Source of the DNA: DATBLZ01 sp036555065
GTDB taxonomy: Bacteria; Pseudomonadota; Gammaproteobacteria; Steroidobacterales; Rariloculaceae
DNA: 26,236 nt
Direction: 5' to 3'
Assembly: GCA_036555065.1 (NCBI GenBank)
Contig: DATBLZ010000145.1
Span: forward strand, 1-26,236
Every line of letters begins with the position of its first letter. Position 1 is the first letter of the stretch. Under the pieces are notes generated by a model that did no database searches, had not been told where the DNA came from, and saw only the letters and a program-made list of their open reading frames with translations. The position numbers were made by a program, and so were the translations under genes. Positions 16,526 to 23,826 of this stretch are shown piece by piece.

Positions 16526-17094
16526 GCGCCAAACCTTCGCTGACTCGCGAGCTCGCCGTCGGCTTCCTACTGAGCCTCGTCGGCGCCGCTTTCGCCGCAA
16601 GTTTGCCGCTCGCGCTGCCCGCAGGCGCCGTCTATCGCGGCGTCGTCGCCGCGCTCGGCCTCGCCTACGTTCTCTATCGCCTGAGCCGCGCGACGGATCG
16701 CGTCGGCCGCGTCGTCACCGTGCTGGTTTGGTGCGCCGTTGCGATCGCGACCTGGCTCATAGCGCCGTCGTTCGCAGTCTATGTGGCCATGCACGCCGGG
16801 CTCATCTGGCTCGTGCGCACGTTTTACGTGCACTCGGACTTGCGCGCCGCGGCAGTCGATCTCGGCTTGACCGCCATGAGCCTCGCGTTCGCGGTCTGGG
16901 CGGTTCGCCGCACGGAGAGCTTCCTGCTCGGCGCCTGGTGTTTTTTCTTGATCCAGGCAATGCACGTCGCGATTCCGGCGTGGCTCGCCAAACGCGGCGC
17001 ACCGGACGGCGCCGACGACCTGCCCGAGGATCGATTCGGCCAGGCCCATCGCGCTGCGCAGGAGGCGCTCAAGCGCCTCGCCGCCGCGCCCTGA
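16522..17094 (+). CDS. Multi-spanning inner membrane protein of the pspA operon
   Basis: The 190-residue protein has about five or six hydrophobic segments (approximately 12-28, 34-52, 62-78, 80-95, 107-128, 132-150) and a charged C-terminal tail ending DRFGQAHRAAQEALKRLAAA. I do not recognise a named family. The ATG overlaps the pspA TGA, so translation is coupled, and the next gene (VWA protein) begins 32 bp downstream. The context suggests a membrane partner for PspA, perhaps in place of PspB/PspC; that is inference only. Confidence 0.78.
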   Translation: MSAKPSLTRELAVGFLLSLVGAAFAASLPLALPAGAVYRGVVAALGLAYVLYRLSRATDRVGRVVTVLVWCAVAIATWLIAPSFAVYVAMHAGLIWLVRTFYVHSDLRAAAVDLGLTAMSLAFAVWAVRRTESFLLGAWCFFLIQAMHVAIPAWLAKRGAPDGADDLPEDRFGQAHRAAQEALKRLAAAP

Positions 17095-17126
17095 TCATAT
17101 CGTAATCAATACTCGAGGAGCGAAAG

Positions 17127-18323
17127 ATGAACGCCAAGTATCGAGGACTTTCAGTGTGTGCCGCGCTCGTGACGGCGACCGTGGTCGCCGTCGCCCTTTA
17201 TCCGTCGCTGCGCACCGGCGCAACGCAGGCGATCACGGGCACGCAGACGATCGCTGCACGCAAAGCCATCGACGTCGTGTTCGTGCTCGACACGACAGGC
17301 AGCATGAGCGGCCTCATCGCCGCAGCGAAGGAGAAGATCTGGTCGATCGCCTCGACGATGGCGCAAGCCGATCAGGCGCCCGTCATTCGGATGGGGCTCG
17401 TCGCGTATCGCGATCGCGGCGATGCGTACGTCACGCGCGTCGTCGATTTGAGCAGCGACCTGGACACGATGTACGCGACGCTCATGGACTTCGCGGCCGA
17501 CGGCGGCGGCGACACGCCCGAAAGCGTCAACCAGGCGCTCGGCGATGCGATCGAGCGTATCTCGTGGAGCCAGGATTCTTCTACCTACCGAGTCGTCTTC
17601 CTCGTCGGCGATGCGCCGCCGCACATGGACTACTCGCAGGACCGACAGTATCCCGAGATTCTCGCGGCAGCTGCGCAGCGTGGCATCGTCGTCAACACGA
17701 TCCAGTGCGGCGGCATGCCCGAGACCGCGCAGACGTGGACGGAGATCGCGCGCCTCGGCCGCGGCCGCTACTTCCAAGTCGAGCAGTCAGGCAGCGCGCT
17801 CGCGATCGCGACGCCGTTCGACGCGGAAATCGCGGAGCTCTCGGCCGAGCTCGATTCGACGCGGCTCTATTACGGCTCGGAGGAAGCGCGCGCGGCCATG
17901 AGTCGCAAAGTCGAAGCTACGGACAGGCTCCACGAAGAGGCTTCGGTCGAATCGCGCGCGCGCCGCGGCGTGTTCAACGCCACCGCGAGCGGCCTCGTAA
18001 ACCTATTGGGTGAGAACGAGCTCGTCGACGACGTCGCCAACGACCGCGTCGACCTTGCGGCAATACCCGCGAGCGAGCTGCCGGAGCCCCTGCGCACCCT
18101 CGCGCCCATCGAGCAGCAAGCCGCGATCGAAGGCCTCATCCAGAAGCGCGCGGAGCTCCAAGGCCGCATCGCCGCGCTCGCCGGCGAGCGCGATCAATTC
18201 ATCGCCGATGAGGTCGCCGCGGCGCCTGCTGCGCCGAGCTCGCTCGACGAGCAAATCTACGAGACGGTTCGCGAGCAGGCCAAGGCTGTCGGCCTCGAGT
18301 ACACCGAAGGCCCGGCGTTCTAA
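17127..18323 (+). CDS. Membrane-anchored von Willebrand factor A domain protein
   Basis: The 398-residue protein has an N-terminal helix (8-25) followed by a VWA domain at about 46-235. The metal-ion-dependent adhesion site is visible as DTTGSMS (D55, T57, S59), with FAADGGGDTPESV supplying the later Thr/Asp region. Residues 240-398 are mostly helical, rich in Glu/Ala and likely coiled coil (QKRAELQGRIAALAGERDQF). GAGGAGCGAAAG precedes the ATG. VWA domains mediate metal-dependent protein contacts, and periplasmic placement follows from the N-terminal anchor. It ends directly against the convergent repeat-protein gene (TAA at 18321-18323, its neighbour's stop at 18324-18326). Probably the third gene of the pspA operon. 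Confidence 0.85.
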   Translation: MNAKYRGLSVCAALVTATVVAVALYPSLRTGATQAITGTQTIAARKAIDVVFVLDTTGSMSGLIAAAKEKIWSIASTMAQADQAPVIRMGLVAYRDRGDAYVTRVVDLSSDLDTMYATLMDFAADGGGDTPESVNQALGDAIERISWSQDSSTYRVVFLVGDAPPHMDYSQDRQYPEILAAAAQRGIVVNTIQCGGMPETAQTWTEIARLGRGRYFQVEQSGSALAIATPFDAEIAELSAELDSTRLYYGSEEARAAMSRKVEATDRLHEEASVESRARRGVFNATASGLVNLLGENELVDDVANDRVDLAAIPASELPEPLRTLAPIEQQAAIEGLIQKRAELQGRIAALAGERDQFIADEVAAAPAAPSSLDEQIYETVREQAKAVGLEYTEGPAF

Positions 18324-19244
18324 TTACAACGCTGCTTCGAGCGCTTCGAGCTTGCGCTTCAAAGTCTCGGCGCGCTGATAGACGTGTGACGGGAAAACGT
18401 GCTTAGGCGTCGGCCCCAACTCCTCCCCGGCCTGTTGGGCGCCGACGACCTTCGCGAGCATCGCGAGGTCTGCGGTCAGAATGTTCGCGATGTCGTACAC
18501 GTGCCCGGATTCGACGCTGCCGGGAACGTTGCGCCGCGAGCTCAAGCTCAGCACTTCGACACCCTGGGTGCTCGCGATCCGATGCGCAATGTCGATGCAA
18601 TCGAGCAGCTGCAAATAAACGTCCGCGGGGCGTTTCGGCCCGGGGAACGGCGCATCGGGCACGTCGACGCGGGGCGCGCGCTCGGCGAGCATGCCGGAAA
18701 CATATATGAGCGCGAACGATACTTCCTCGAAGACGTCCGCAGGCGTGATCGCGTTCGTGATCAGTAAATCGAGCTGGCGATTTGCATCGACGATCGTCGA
18801 GAACAACCCCGTCGCCGGCATCTCTGCCTCACGGAGCTGGCGAATCACGGGCTCGGTGATCTCGAGCTCCGCGCGCACGACTTTGACCTGCTCGAGCGCA
18901 CTCGCAACGAGCGCGTAGACGTCGGCGGCCGTGATGTCGCCCTCGGGCGGCGGCTCCATCGTCGCGCCCGGCGCTTGCGCGATCTCGCGCGCGAGCTGAT
19001 TGGCCTTGCGCAGCAGTGTTTGCGCTTGGAAGAACACTTCGGCCATCGAGACGCCGGCGACGGGCCGCCGCGGACTCTCGTCGTATGGCCGGCCCATGAC
19101 CTCGCGGATGAGCTCGATCTCATCGGCGAGCTCCTCGGCAGCGATGAATACGTCCTTGTTCGTGATGCGCGCAGGCTGGGCAGCGACGATTTGCGGCACC
19201 GCGAGCGCGAGCGTTGCAACAGCGATAGACCAGGCCGATTTCAT
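18324..19244 (-). CDS. Exported protein made of about eight 39-residue helical repeats, function unknown
   Basis: The 306-residue protein has a signal peptide (1-22, cleaved near VAAQP). The mature part is a degenerate tandem repeat. A [D/E/H]-V-[F/Y] core or near match recurs with its aromatic residue at F33, F71, Y110, F148, F172, Y210, Y250 and Y289. The intervals are 38, 39, 38, 24, 38, 40 and 39 residues. Each core is preceded by a Thr/Ser/Pro-X-Ala-like turn (ITNKDVF, SMAEVF, TAADVY, TPADVF, RPADVY, FPSHVY) and followed by an amphipathic helix. The F148 copy is the weakest (TGLF). It may be an alpha-helical solenoid in the periplasm. I do not recognise a family. It is divergent from the glucan synthase across 37 bp. 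Confidence 0.75.
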   Translation of the reverse strand: MKSAWSIAVATLALAVPQIVAAQPARITNKDVFIAAEELADEIELIREVMGRPYDESPRRPVAGVSMAEVFFQAQTLLRKANQLAREIAQAPGATMEPPPEGDITAADVYALVASALEQVKVVRAELEITEPVIRQLREAEMPATGLFSTIVDANRQLDLLITNAITPADVFEEVSFALIYVSGMLAERAPRVDVPDAPFPGPKRPADVYLQLLDCIDIAHRIASTQGVEVLSLSSRRNVPGSVESGHVYDIANILTADLAMLAKVVGAQQAGEELGPTPKHVFPSHVYQRAETLKRKLEALEAAL

Positions 19245-19281
19245 GATTTGAGCTTATCATTGCGCTTGCTCCTCGGCACTT

Positions 19282-21906
19282 ATGACTAGATCCGGGCTCA
19301 TATATCCGCTGCTCGTTGCCGTCGTCACGGCCGCACTGTGGCGCTACGTCGCCAGCCCGAGCACGGAGCCTCCGGCACCCGCGATCCTGGCCGGGCTTTC
19401 CTTCTCCCCCCTCGACCGCGGCCAAAGGCCCGAGCGTGCGCAGCCGTCGATCGAGGAGCTCGACGCCGATCTTACGCTCGTTGCCGCGCACACCAAACGC
19501 ATCCGTACGTATGCCGTCGACGGCACGCTCGCAGAGATCGCCGCGCTCGCAGAGCGTCACGGCCTCGAGGTAACGCTCGGCGTCGCGCTCGACCCGCGCG
19601 ATTGGGCGAGCGCCGCGGCGACGAATGCCGCGCGGCTGCGCCGCCTCGTCGACATCGCGGAGCATAACCGGAACGTCACGCGCGTCATCGTCGGCAACGA
19701 GAGCATCTTGGCCGGCGACTGGACCGTCGCGGAGCTCGCGCCCGTCCTCGACGAGCTGCGCGAGGAGCTGGCGATTCCCGTCGGCACGGCGGAGCCGTGG
19801 AACGTTTGGGCCGCAAATCCGACGCTTGCCGAGCACGTCGACTTCATCGCCGTGCACTTGCTGCCCTATTGGGAAGGCATCGATGCGCGCGTCGCCGTCG
19901 ACCACGTCGCCGCGCGCATGCGCGATTTGCAGGCCCAGTTTCCCGATAAACCCGTGGTCATCGGTGAGGTCGGCTGGCCGAGCTTCGGCCGCGCGCGCGA
20001 CGCGGCGGCGGCATCGGAGCGCAACGCCGTTTCGTTTGCGCGGCGCTTCGTCCGCTACGCCGAAACGCAAGGCTATGATTACTTCTACCTCGAAGCGTTT
20101 GACCAGCCGTGGAAGCGCGCCGAAGAAGGCGAAGTCGGCGCCTACTGGGGCATATATGACGTCGACCGCGCGCTCAAGCTCGATTTGTGGAGCTCGCCGC
20201 ACGCGCCGATCCTCGACCCCGTCGTGCTCGTCTCCATCGTGCTCGCGCTCTGTCTCCTCGCGCTGCTCTTCGCCGACGGCACCAGGCTCGATGTCCCTGG
20301 ACGCGTGTTCCTCGCGGTTGTAGCAAGTCTCGTGACGCCGCCGACGGTCGCGAGCGTCGCCGTTCACGTGCAGCAGTATTGGACGCCGCTCGGCGTGCTT
20401 TCCTCGGCGGCGCTGTTCGCGGGCCTGCTCGGGATTCTCGTGCTCTTGCTCGTCGAGGCGCACGAGTGGGCCGAGGCATTGTGGAGCCGGCACCGCGCGC
20501 ACGCCGCTCTGCCCCCCGTTGCAAACGACGACCGCTGGCCGAAGGTCTCTATCCACGTGCCCGTGTATGCCGAGCCGCCCGAGATGCTCATCGAGACGCT
20601 GCGCGCGCTCGCGGTGCTCGACTATCCGCGCTTCGAGGTCCTCGTCATCGACAACAATACGGGCGACGAGCGGCTCTGGCGGCCCGTCGAATCCCATTGC
20701 GCGAGGCTCGGCGAGCGATTTCGCTTCTTCCACGTCGCGCCGCTCGCCGGTTACAAAGCCGGCGCGTTGAATTTCGCATTGCAGAACACCGCGTCCGACG
20801 CCGCGATCATCGCCGTCGTCGATAGCGACTACTGCGTCGACCCGACGTGGCTCCGCGAGCTCGTTCCACAGTTCGCCCGTCCAAACGTCGCAATCGTCCA
20901 AGCGCCGCAAGCCTATCGCGACGGCGACACGAGCGGGTTCAAAACGCTCTGCGACTCCGAGTACCGCGGTTTCTTCGCGCTCGGCATGGTCACGCGCGAC
21001 GACCGCAACGCGATCATTCAGCACGGCACGATGACGTTGATCCGGAAATCCGCGCTCGAATCCGCCGGCGGATGGGCCGAATGGACGATCACTGAGGATG
21101 CAGAGCTCGGGCTGCGTTTGCTCGAGCACGGTCACGAGGCCGTTTACACGCCGCATTGTTATGGACGCGGCTTGACGCCCGACAATTTCAGCGACTACCG
21201 AGCGCAGCGCTTCCGCTGGGCATTCGGCGCCGTCCAGATTCTGCGGCGACACGGCCGGAAGCTGTTGGGCCTCGAGCCGTCGAGGCTCACGCTCGGCCAA
21301 CGCTTCCACTATTTGACGGGGTGGCTCGCGTGGCTCGGCGACGGCGCGAATTTGGTCTGCAACATCGTCGCGATCGGCTGGTCGGCGTTCATGATCGCTT
21401 TACCCGAAGGCTTTCTGCCGCCGCTCGCAGCGTTCTCGACGTTCATGCTCGGGCTCTTCGTCTTCAAGCTCTTGAAGGTGATCGTGCTCTACCGCGCGCG
21501 CGTCACGAAAAGCTCGCTCGAGACGATCGCAGCCGTCGTTGCGGGGCTTGCGCTCGTGCACGTCGTCGGGCGGGCCGTGCTTGCGGGCTTGGTCTCGCGG
21601 GAGACGCCTTTTCTACGCACTCCGAAGCGCGCAAGGCGCCACAGCTTAGTGGGAGCACTGCTCGCGAGCCGCGCCGAAACGCTGCTTGCTGCGGCGCTCC
21701 TCGCCGCGGCCGCGGGCGTCGCGCTGACTGCACCTTATCCGAGCCTCGATCGCACGGTGTGGTGCGCAGTGCTCCTCGCCATGAGCGTGCCGCATCTCGC
21801 GGCCCTGCTCGCGGCCGTCTTGAGCGCGCTGCCGGAACGCTCGCCGCGCGCGACGCGCGCGCGTCTCGCGACCACGCGCGACCCCTCTGTCTGGGAGCGG
21901 CTTTAG
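19282..21906 (+). CDS. GH17-GT2 fusion beta-glucan synthase (NdvB-like)
   Basis: The 874-residue membrane enzyme has an N-terminal helix, then a periplasmic GH17 domain (about 35-300) with acid/base E140 (VGNESIL) and nucleophile E229 (GEVGWPS). Transmembrane helices at about 311-330, 342-362 and 371-392 follow. A cytoplasmic GT2 domain spans about 415-660, with D457 (VIDNN), the DSD motif 514-516, TED 604-606 and QRFRW 642-646. A C-terminal membrane block (about 668-870) completes it. GT2 would polymerise a beta-glucan from UDP-glucose, and GH17 would branch or cyclise it by transglycosylation, as known for NdvB-type proteins of Pseudomonas, Azotobacter and Bradyrhizobium. The last codons and the stop (TAG 21904-21906) lie in a REP palindrome. 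Confidence 0.9.
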   Translation: MTRSGLIYPLLVAVVTAALWRYVASPSTEPPAPAILAGLSFSPLDRGQRPERAQPSIEELDADLTLVAAHTKRIRTYAVDGTLAEIAALAERHGLEVTLGVALDPRDWASAAATNAARLRRLVDIAEHNRNVTRVIVGNESILAGDWTVAELAPVLDELREELAIPVGTAEPWNVWAANPTLAEHVDFIAVHLLPYWEGIDARVAVDHVAARMRDLQAQFPDKPVVIGEVGWPSFGRARDAAAASERNAVSFARRFVRYAETQGYDYFYLEAFDQPWKRAEEGEVGAYWGIYDVDRALKLDLWSSPHAPILDPVVLVSIVLALCLLALLFADGTRLDVPGRVFLAVVASLVTPPTVASVAVHVQQYWTPLGVLSSAALFAGLLGILVLLLVEAHEWAEALWSRHRAHAALPPVANDDRWPKVSIHVPVYAEPPEMLIETLRALAVLDYPRFEVLVIDNNTGDERLWRPVESHCARLGERFRFFHVAPLAGYKAGALNFALQNTASDAAIIAVVDSDYCVDPTWLRELVPQFARPNVAIVQAPQAYRDGDTSGFKTLCDSEYRGFFALGMVTRDDRNAIIQHGTMTLIRKSALESAGGWAEWTITEDAELGLRLLEHGHEAVYTPHCYGRGLTPDNFSDYRAQRFRWAFGAVQILRRHGRKLLGLEPSRLTLGQRFHYLTGWLAWLGDGANLVCNIVAIGWSAFMIALPEGFLPPLAAFSTFMLGLFVFKLLKVIVLYRARVTKSSLETIAAVVAGLALVHVVGRAVLAGLVSRETPFLRTPKRARRHSLVGALLASRAETLLAAALLAAAAGVALTAPYPSLDRTVWCAVLLAMSVPHLAALLAAVLSALPERSPRATRARLATTRDPSVWERL

Positions 21907-21945
21907 CCGCGACCTCCGCGAATCGCGACTAAAGTCGCTCCTACA
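21893..21945. repeat. REP doublet (two inverted REP palindromes)
   Basis: Two opposed units form a large imperfect hairpin. GGGAGCGGCTTTAGCCGCGA is at 21893-21912. A unit at 21923-21945 reads TCGCGACTAAAGTCGCTCC plus TACA. Each unit is itself a 14-bp palindrome (GCGGCT-TT-AGCCGC and GCGACT-AA-AGTCGC), and the two differ at compensating G/A and C/T positions. This is the layout of gammaproteobacterial REP/REPIN elements moved by RAYT transposases. It covers the stop codon of the glucan synthase and may act in termination or mRNA 3'-end protection. Confidence 0.8.
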
Positions 21946-21997
21946 GATCGCTCCGCGCTAAGCTTAGGGTGCGGCAACCTCAAAACGGAGAACCATC

Positions 21998-22459
21998 ATG
22001 CTGCATCACGTTTCGGTCGGCGTTAGGGACGTCGCGCGCGCGGCGCAGTTCTACGATCCCGTCCTGGCTGCGCTCGGCTACAAGCGCGTCATGGAATTCA
22101 TGCCTTACGGCATCGGCTACGGAGATACGCATCCGATGTTCTGGGTGCAGCTCCCGCACGACCGGAACGTCGCTTCGGTCGGCAACGGCGTGCACGTCGG
22201 CTTCGCAGCGTCGAGCAAAGAAGCGATTCACGCGTTTCACCGCGCGGCGCTCGCTGCGGGCGGCACGAACGATGGCGACCCCGGCCCGCGACCCGACTAC
22301 GGTCCGGCCTACTACGGCGCGTTCGTTCTGGACGTCGACGGCAACAAGCTCGAAGCGTGCCTAGCGCTTAAGCCGGCCGCGAAGGGGAAACGCAAGGCCA
22401 AGCGCGCGAAAGCAAAGGCCAAGAAGAGCCGCGCCAAGCGCCGCCGCAAATCGAAGTAG
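21998..22459 (+). CDS. VOC-superfamily (glyoxalase/bleomycin resistance-like) protein with basic C-terminal tail
   Basis: Residues 1-124 are a single VOC unit pair: LHHVSVGVRDVARAAQFYDP at the N-terminus and the closing strand FVLDVDGNKLEACL, where the Glu is the usual second-half metal ligand and the N-terminal His the first. Residues about 125-153 are an unusual tail made almost only of Lys, Arg and Ala. The overall fold belongs to metal-dependent lyases, dioxygenases and drug-binding proteins; the substrate is unknown. GGAG precedes the ATG by about 7 nt. REP palindromes lie on both sides, so the gene sits alone in a repeat-bounded segment. Confidence 0.85.
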   Translation: MLHHVSVGVRDVARAAQFYDPVLAALGYKRVMEFMPYGIGYGDTHPMFWVQLPHDRNVASVGNGVHVGFAASSKEAIHAFHRAALAAGGTNDGDPGPRPDYGPAYYGAFVLDVDGNKLEACLALKPAAKGKRKAKRAKAKAKKSRAKRRRKSK

Positions 22460-22462
22460 ATA

Positions 22463-22500
22463 GCGCGGCTACAGCCGCTCCCACGAGAGAAAGCCGCTCC
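22463..22500. repeat. REP palindrome plus partial second copy
   Basis: GCGCGGCTACAGCCGCTCCCAC at 22463-22484 contains GCGGCT-AC-AGCCGC and the TCCCAC tail, matching the orientation of the unit at 21923-21945. A fragment AGCCGCTCC follows at 22492-22500. It begins 4 bp after the VOC stop codon and could form a hairpin at the mRNA 3' end. Confidence 0.7.
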
Positions 22501-22523
22501 GAGGAGGAGCGAGGGAGAATACG

Positions 22524-23489
22524 ATGCGACTCGAAATCCAGTCACGGCGGTGCGCGCGTCCATTGCTCGGCGCCGCTTTTCTGTTGGCGGCTGCGATTCC
22601 ATTGCCGATGGCGCACGCGCAAGCACCGGCGGGCACGGCTTGCGACCGCGCCTGTCTCACGGGCTTGGTCGACGCTTACTTCGCGGCGCTCAACCGCGAC
22701 GATGCGCGCGCGCTGCCGCAAGCCGCGCGCGCTCGCATCACCGAGAACAGCTACGAGAAAGTCCTAGGCGATACGTTTTGGGCCGGCGCGGAGGAAGTCG
22801 TCTACCGCTTCGATATCGTGAACACGGCGCGCGGCGACACGGGCACGGAAGCCGTCATTCGCAACGCCGACGGCAGCAAGACGATGTTCATGCTACGGCT
22901 CAAGGTGCAGGCCGGCGCGATCACGGAGATCGAAACCATCAAAGCGAACCAAGGCGACGCGGACCGGCTATGGGACCCCGATCGCCTCACGACCGTGTCC
23001 GATGATCTGCTGCTTTCGATCCGCGAGTCCGAGCGCGAGTCGTACTACGACTTGATCGGCACCGCAGAGAGCTACTGGCGCGCGTTTCAGACGAACGGCA
23101 CGCCGCGGTATCGGCCGGCACGCTTGCTGCCGGATTCGCGCCGCTTCGAGAACGGTTTGCAGACCACGGGCCTCGTGCGCAACGGCGAGTTCGTCTCGAC
23201 CGCGCGCGGCTTCGACGAAGGCCGGTTCCTCGGTCGCAATATCTGGGATCGGCGCTATCCCGTGGTCGACGAGGAGCGCGGCATCGTGCTCTCGATCGTG
23301 CGCTTCGGGCTCAAAGCCGGCGCGCGAAGTCAAAGCGTCGCGACGGCCAACGATCGGCTCGTCGCCGAGTTTTTTGCGATCAAGTCGGGCTACATCCAGG
23401 AGATCCACGCCGTGCTCTTCAACCTGCCCGACGAGAAGCCGACGGGCTGGCCGCCCGAGCACGGGCCGGGGCGCGCCGCCACGGAGTAA
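22524..23489 (+). CDS. Exported protein of unknown function (possibly DUF8021/NTF2-like)
   Basis: The 321-residue protein starts at ATG 22524 with AGGGAG 7-12 nt upstream and has a long signal peptide (1-33, cleavage near MAHAQ). The mature N-terminus CDRACLTGLVDAYFAALNRD resembles the opening helix of SnoaL/NTF2-like domains, with two cysteines four residues apart. A second similar segment occurs in the second half (TAESYWRAFQTNGT ... LVAEFFAIKSGYIQEIHAVLF), suggesting two NTF2-like units in tandem. I connect it tentatively to DUF8021-type proteins from memory. There is no catalytic motif that I can name. It ends about 30 bp from the truncated end of the convergent copC fragment. Confidence 0.75.
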   Translation: MRLEIQSRRCARPLLGAAFLLAAAIPLPMAHAQAPAGTACDRACLTGLVDAYFAALNRDDARALPQAARARITENSYEKVLGDTFWAGAEEVVYRFDIVNTARGDTGTEAVIRNADGSKTMFMLRLKVQAGAITEIETIKANQGDADRLWDPDRLTTVSDDLLLSIRESERESYYDLIGTAESYWRAFQTNGTPRYRPARLLPDSRRFENGLQTTGLVRNGEFVSTARGFDEGRFLGRNIWDRRYPVVDEERGIVLSIVRFGLKAGARSQSVATANDRLVAEFFAIKSGYIQEIHAVLFNLPDEKPTGWPPEHGPGRAATE

Positions 23490-23522
23490 CCGCAGCCAGT
23501 CAAGGTCTCGGCGGCGACTCCG

Positions 23523-23792
23523 AATGCCCGGAATGGGCGGCGCGTCGACCGTGAAGTGTTCGCTCGCGTCGCGCTGGAGCGGACCGAGGCTCTGCTTGAG
23601 CCCGCCCTGTTTCTGCACGGATAGCGCAGTCAACCGCACGGGCTCGGAGAAATGCAGCATGATTTCGGTGGGAGGCGTTGCGATCACGGCATCCGCGGCA
23701 GGTATCGAGCCGGATAGCTCGGCATGCGCGTGAGCGAACGACGGGATCGCGGCCAGCAGCACGACGACACGTAACGGCGATTGCGTCTTCAT
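23523..23792 (-). pseudogene. copC: copC fragment: copper-binding periplasmic protein truncated after 90 codons
   Basis: ATG 23792 begins a signal peptide and a recognisable CopC N-terminal half. Mature His23 (after FAHA) would be the N-terminal copper ligand, followed by SIPAADAVIATPPTEIMLHF, the CopC first strands with the conserved SEPV. CopC homology ends near PPIPGI at about 23523. The expected second half (strands leading to the DGH copper-ligand region) is absent in all three frames downstream. The frame instead stays open to 22968, antisense to the neighbouring exported-protein gene. It lies 34 bp after copB, as in copABC operons. A functional protein is unlikely because half the Cu(II) site is missing. 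Short deletion or truncation by rearrangement are both possible. Confidence 0.7.
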
Positions 23793-23826
23793 GGCAGACT
23801 CCCATCGTTTGAATTCACCCGTCGCG

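Noticed and set aside
19120..21309. Long minus-strand open frame (about 729 codons) opposite the glucan synthase
   Set aside because: The product is Arg/Asp/Glu/His-rich with no fold or motif, and the plus strand carries all GH17 and GT2 motifs. High GC makes such antisense frames common.
22968..23522. C-terminal extension of the copC frame as a genuine fused domain
   Set aside because: It is the antisense of the 22524-23489 gene and shows no recognisable fold, so it looks like read-through after truncation.
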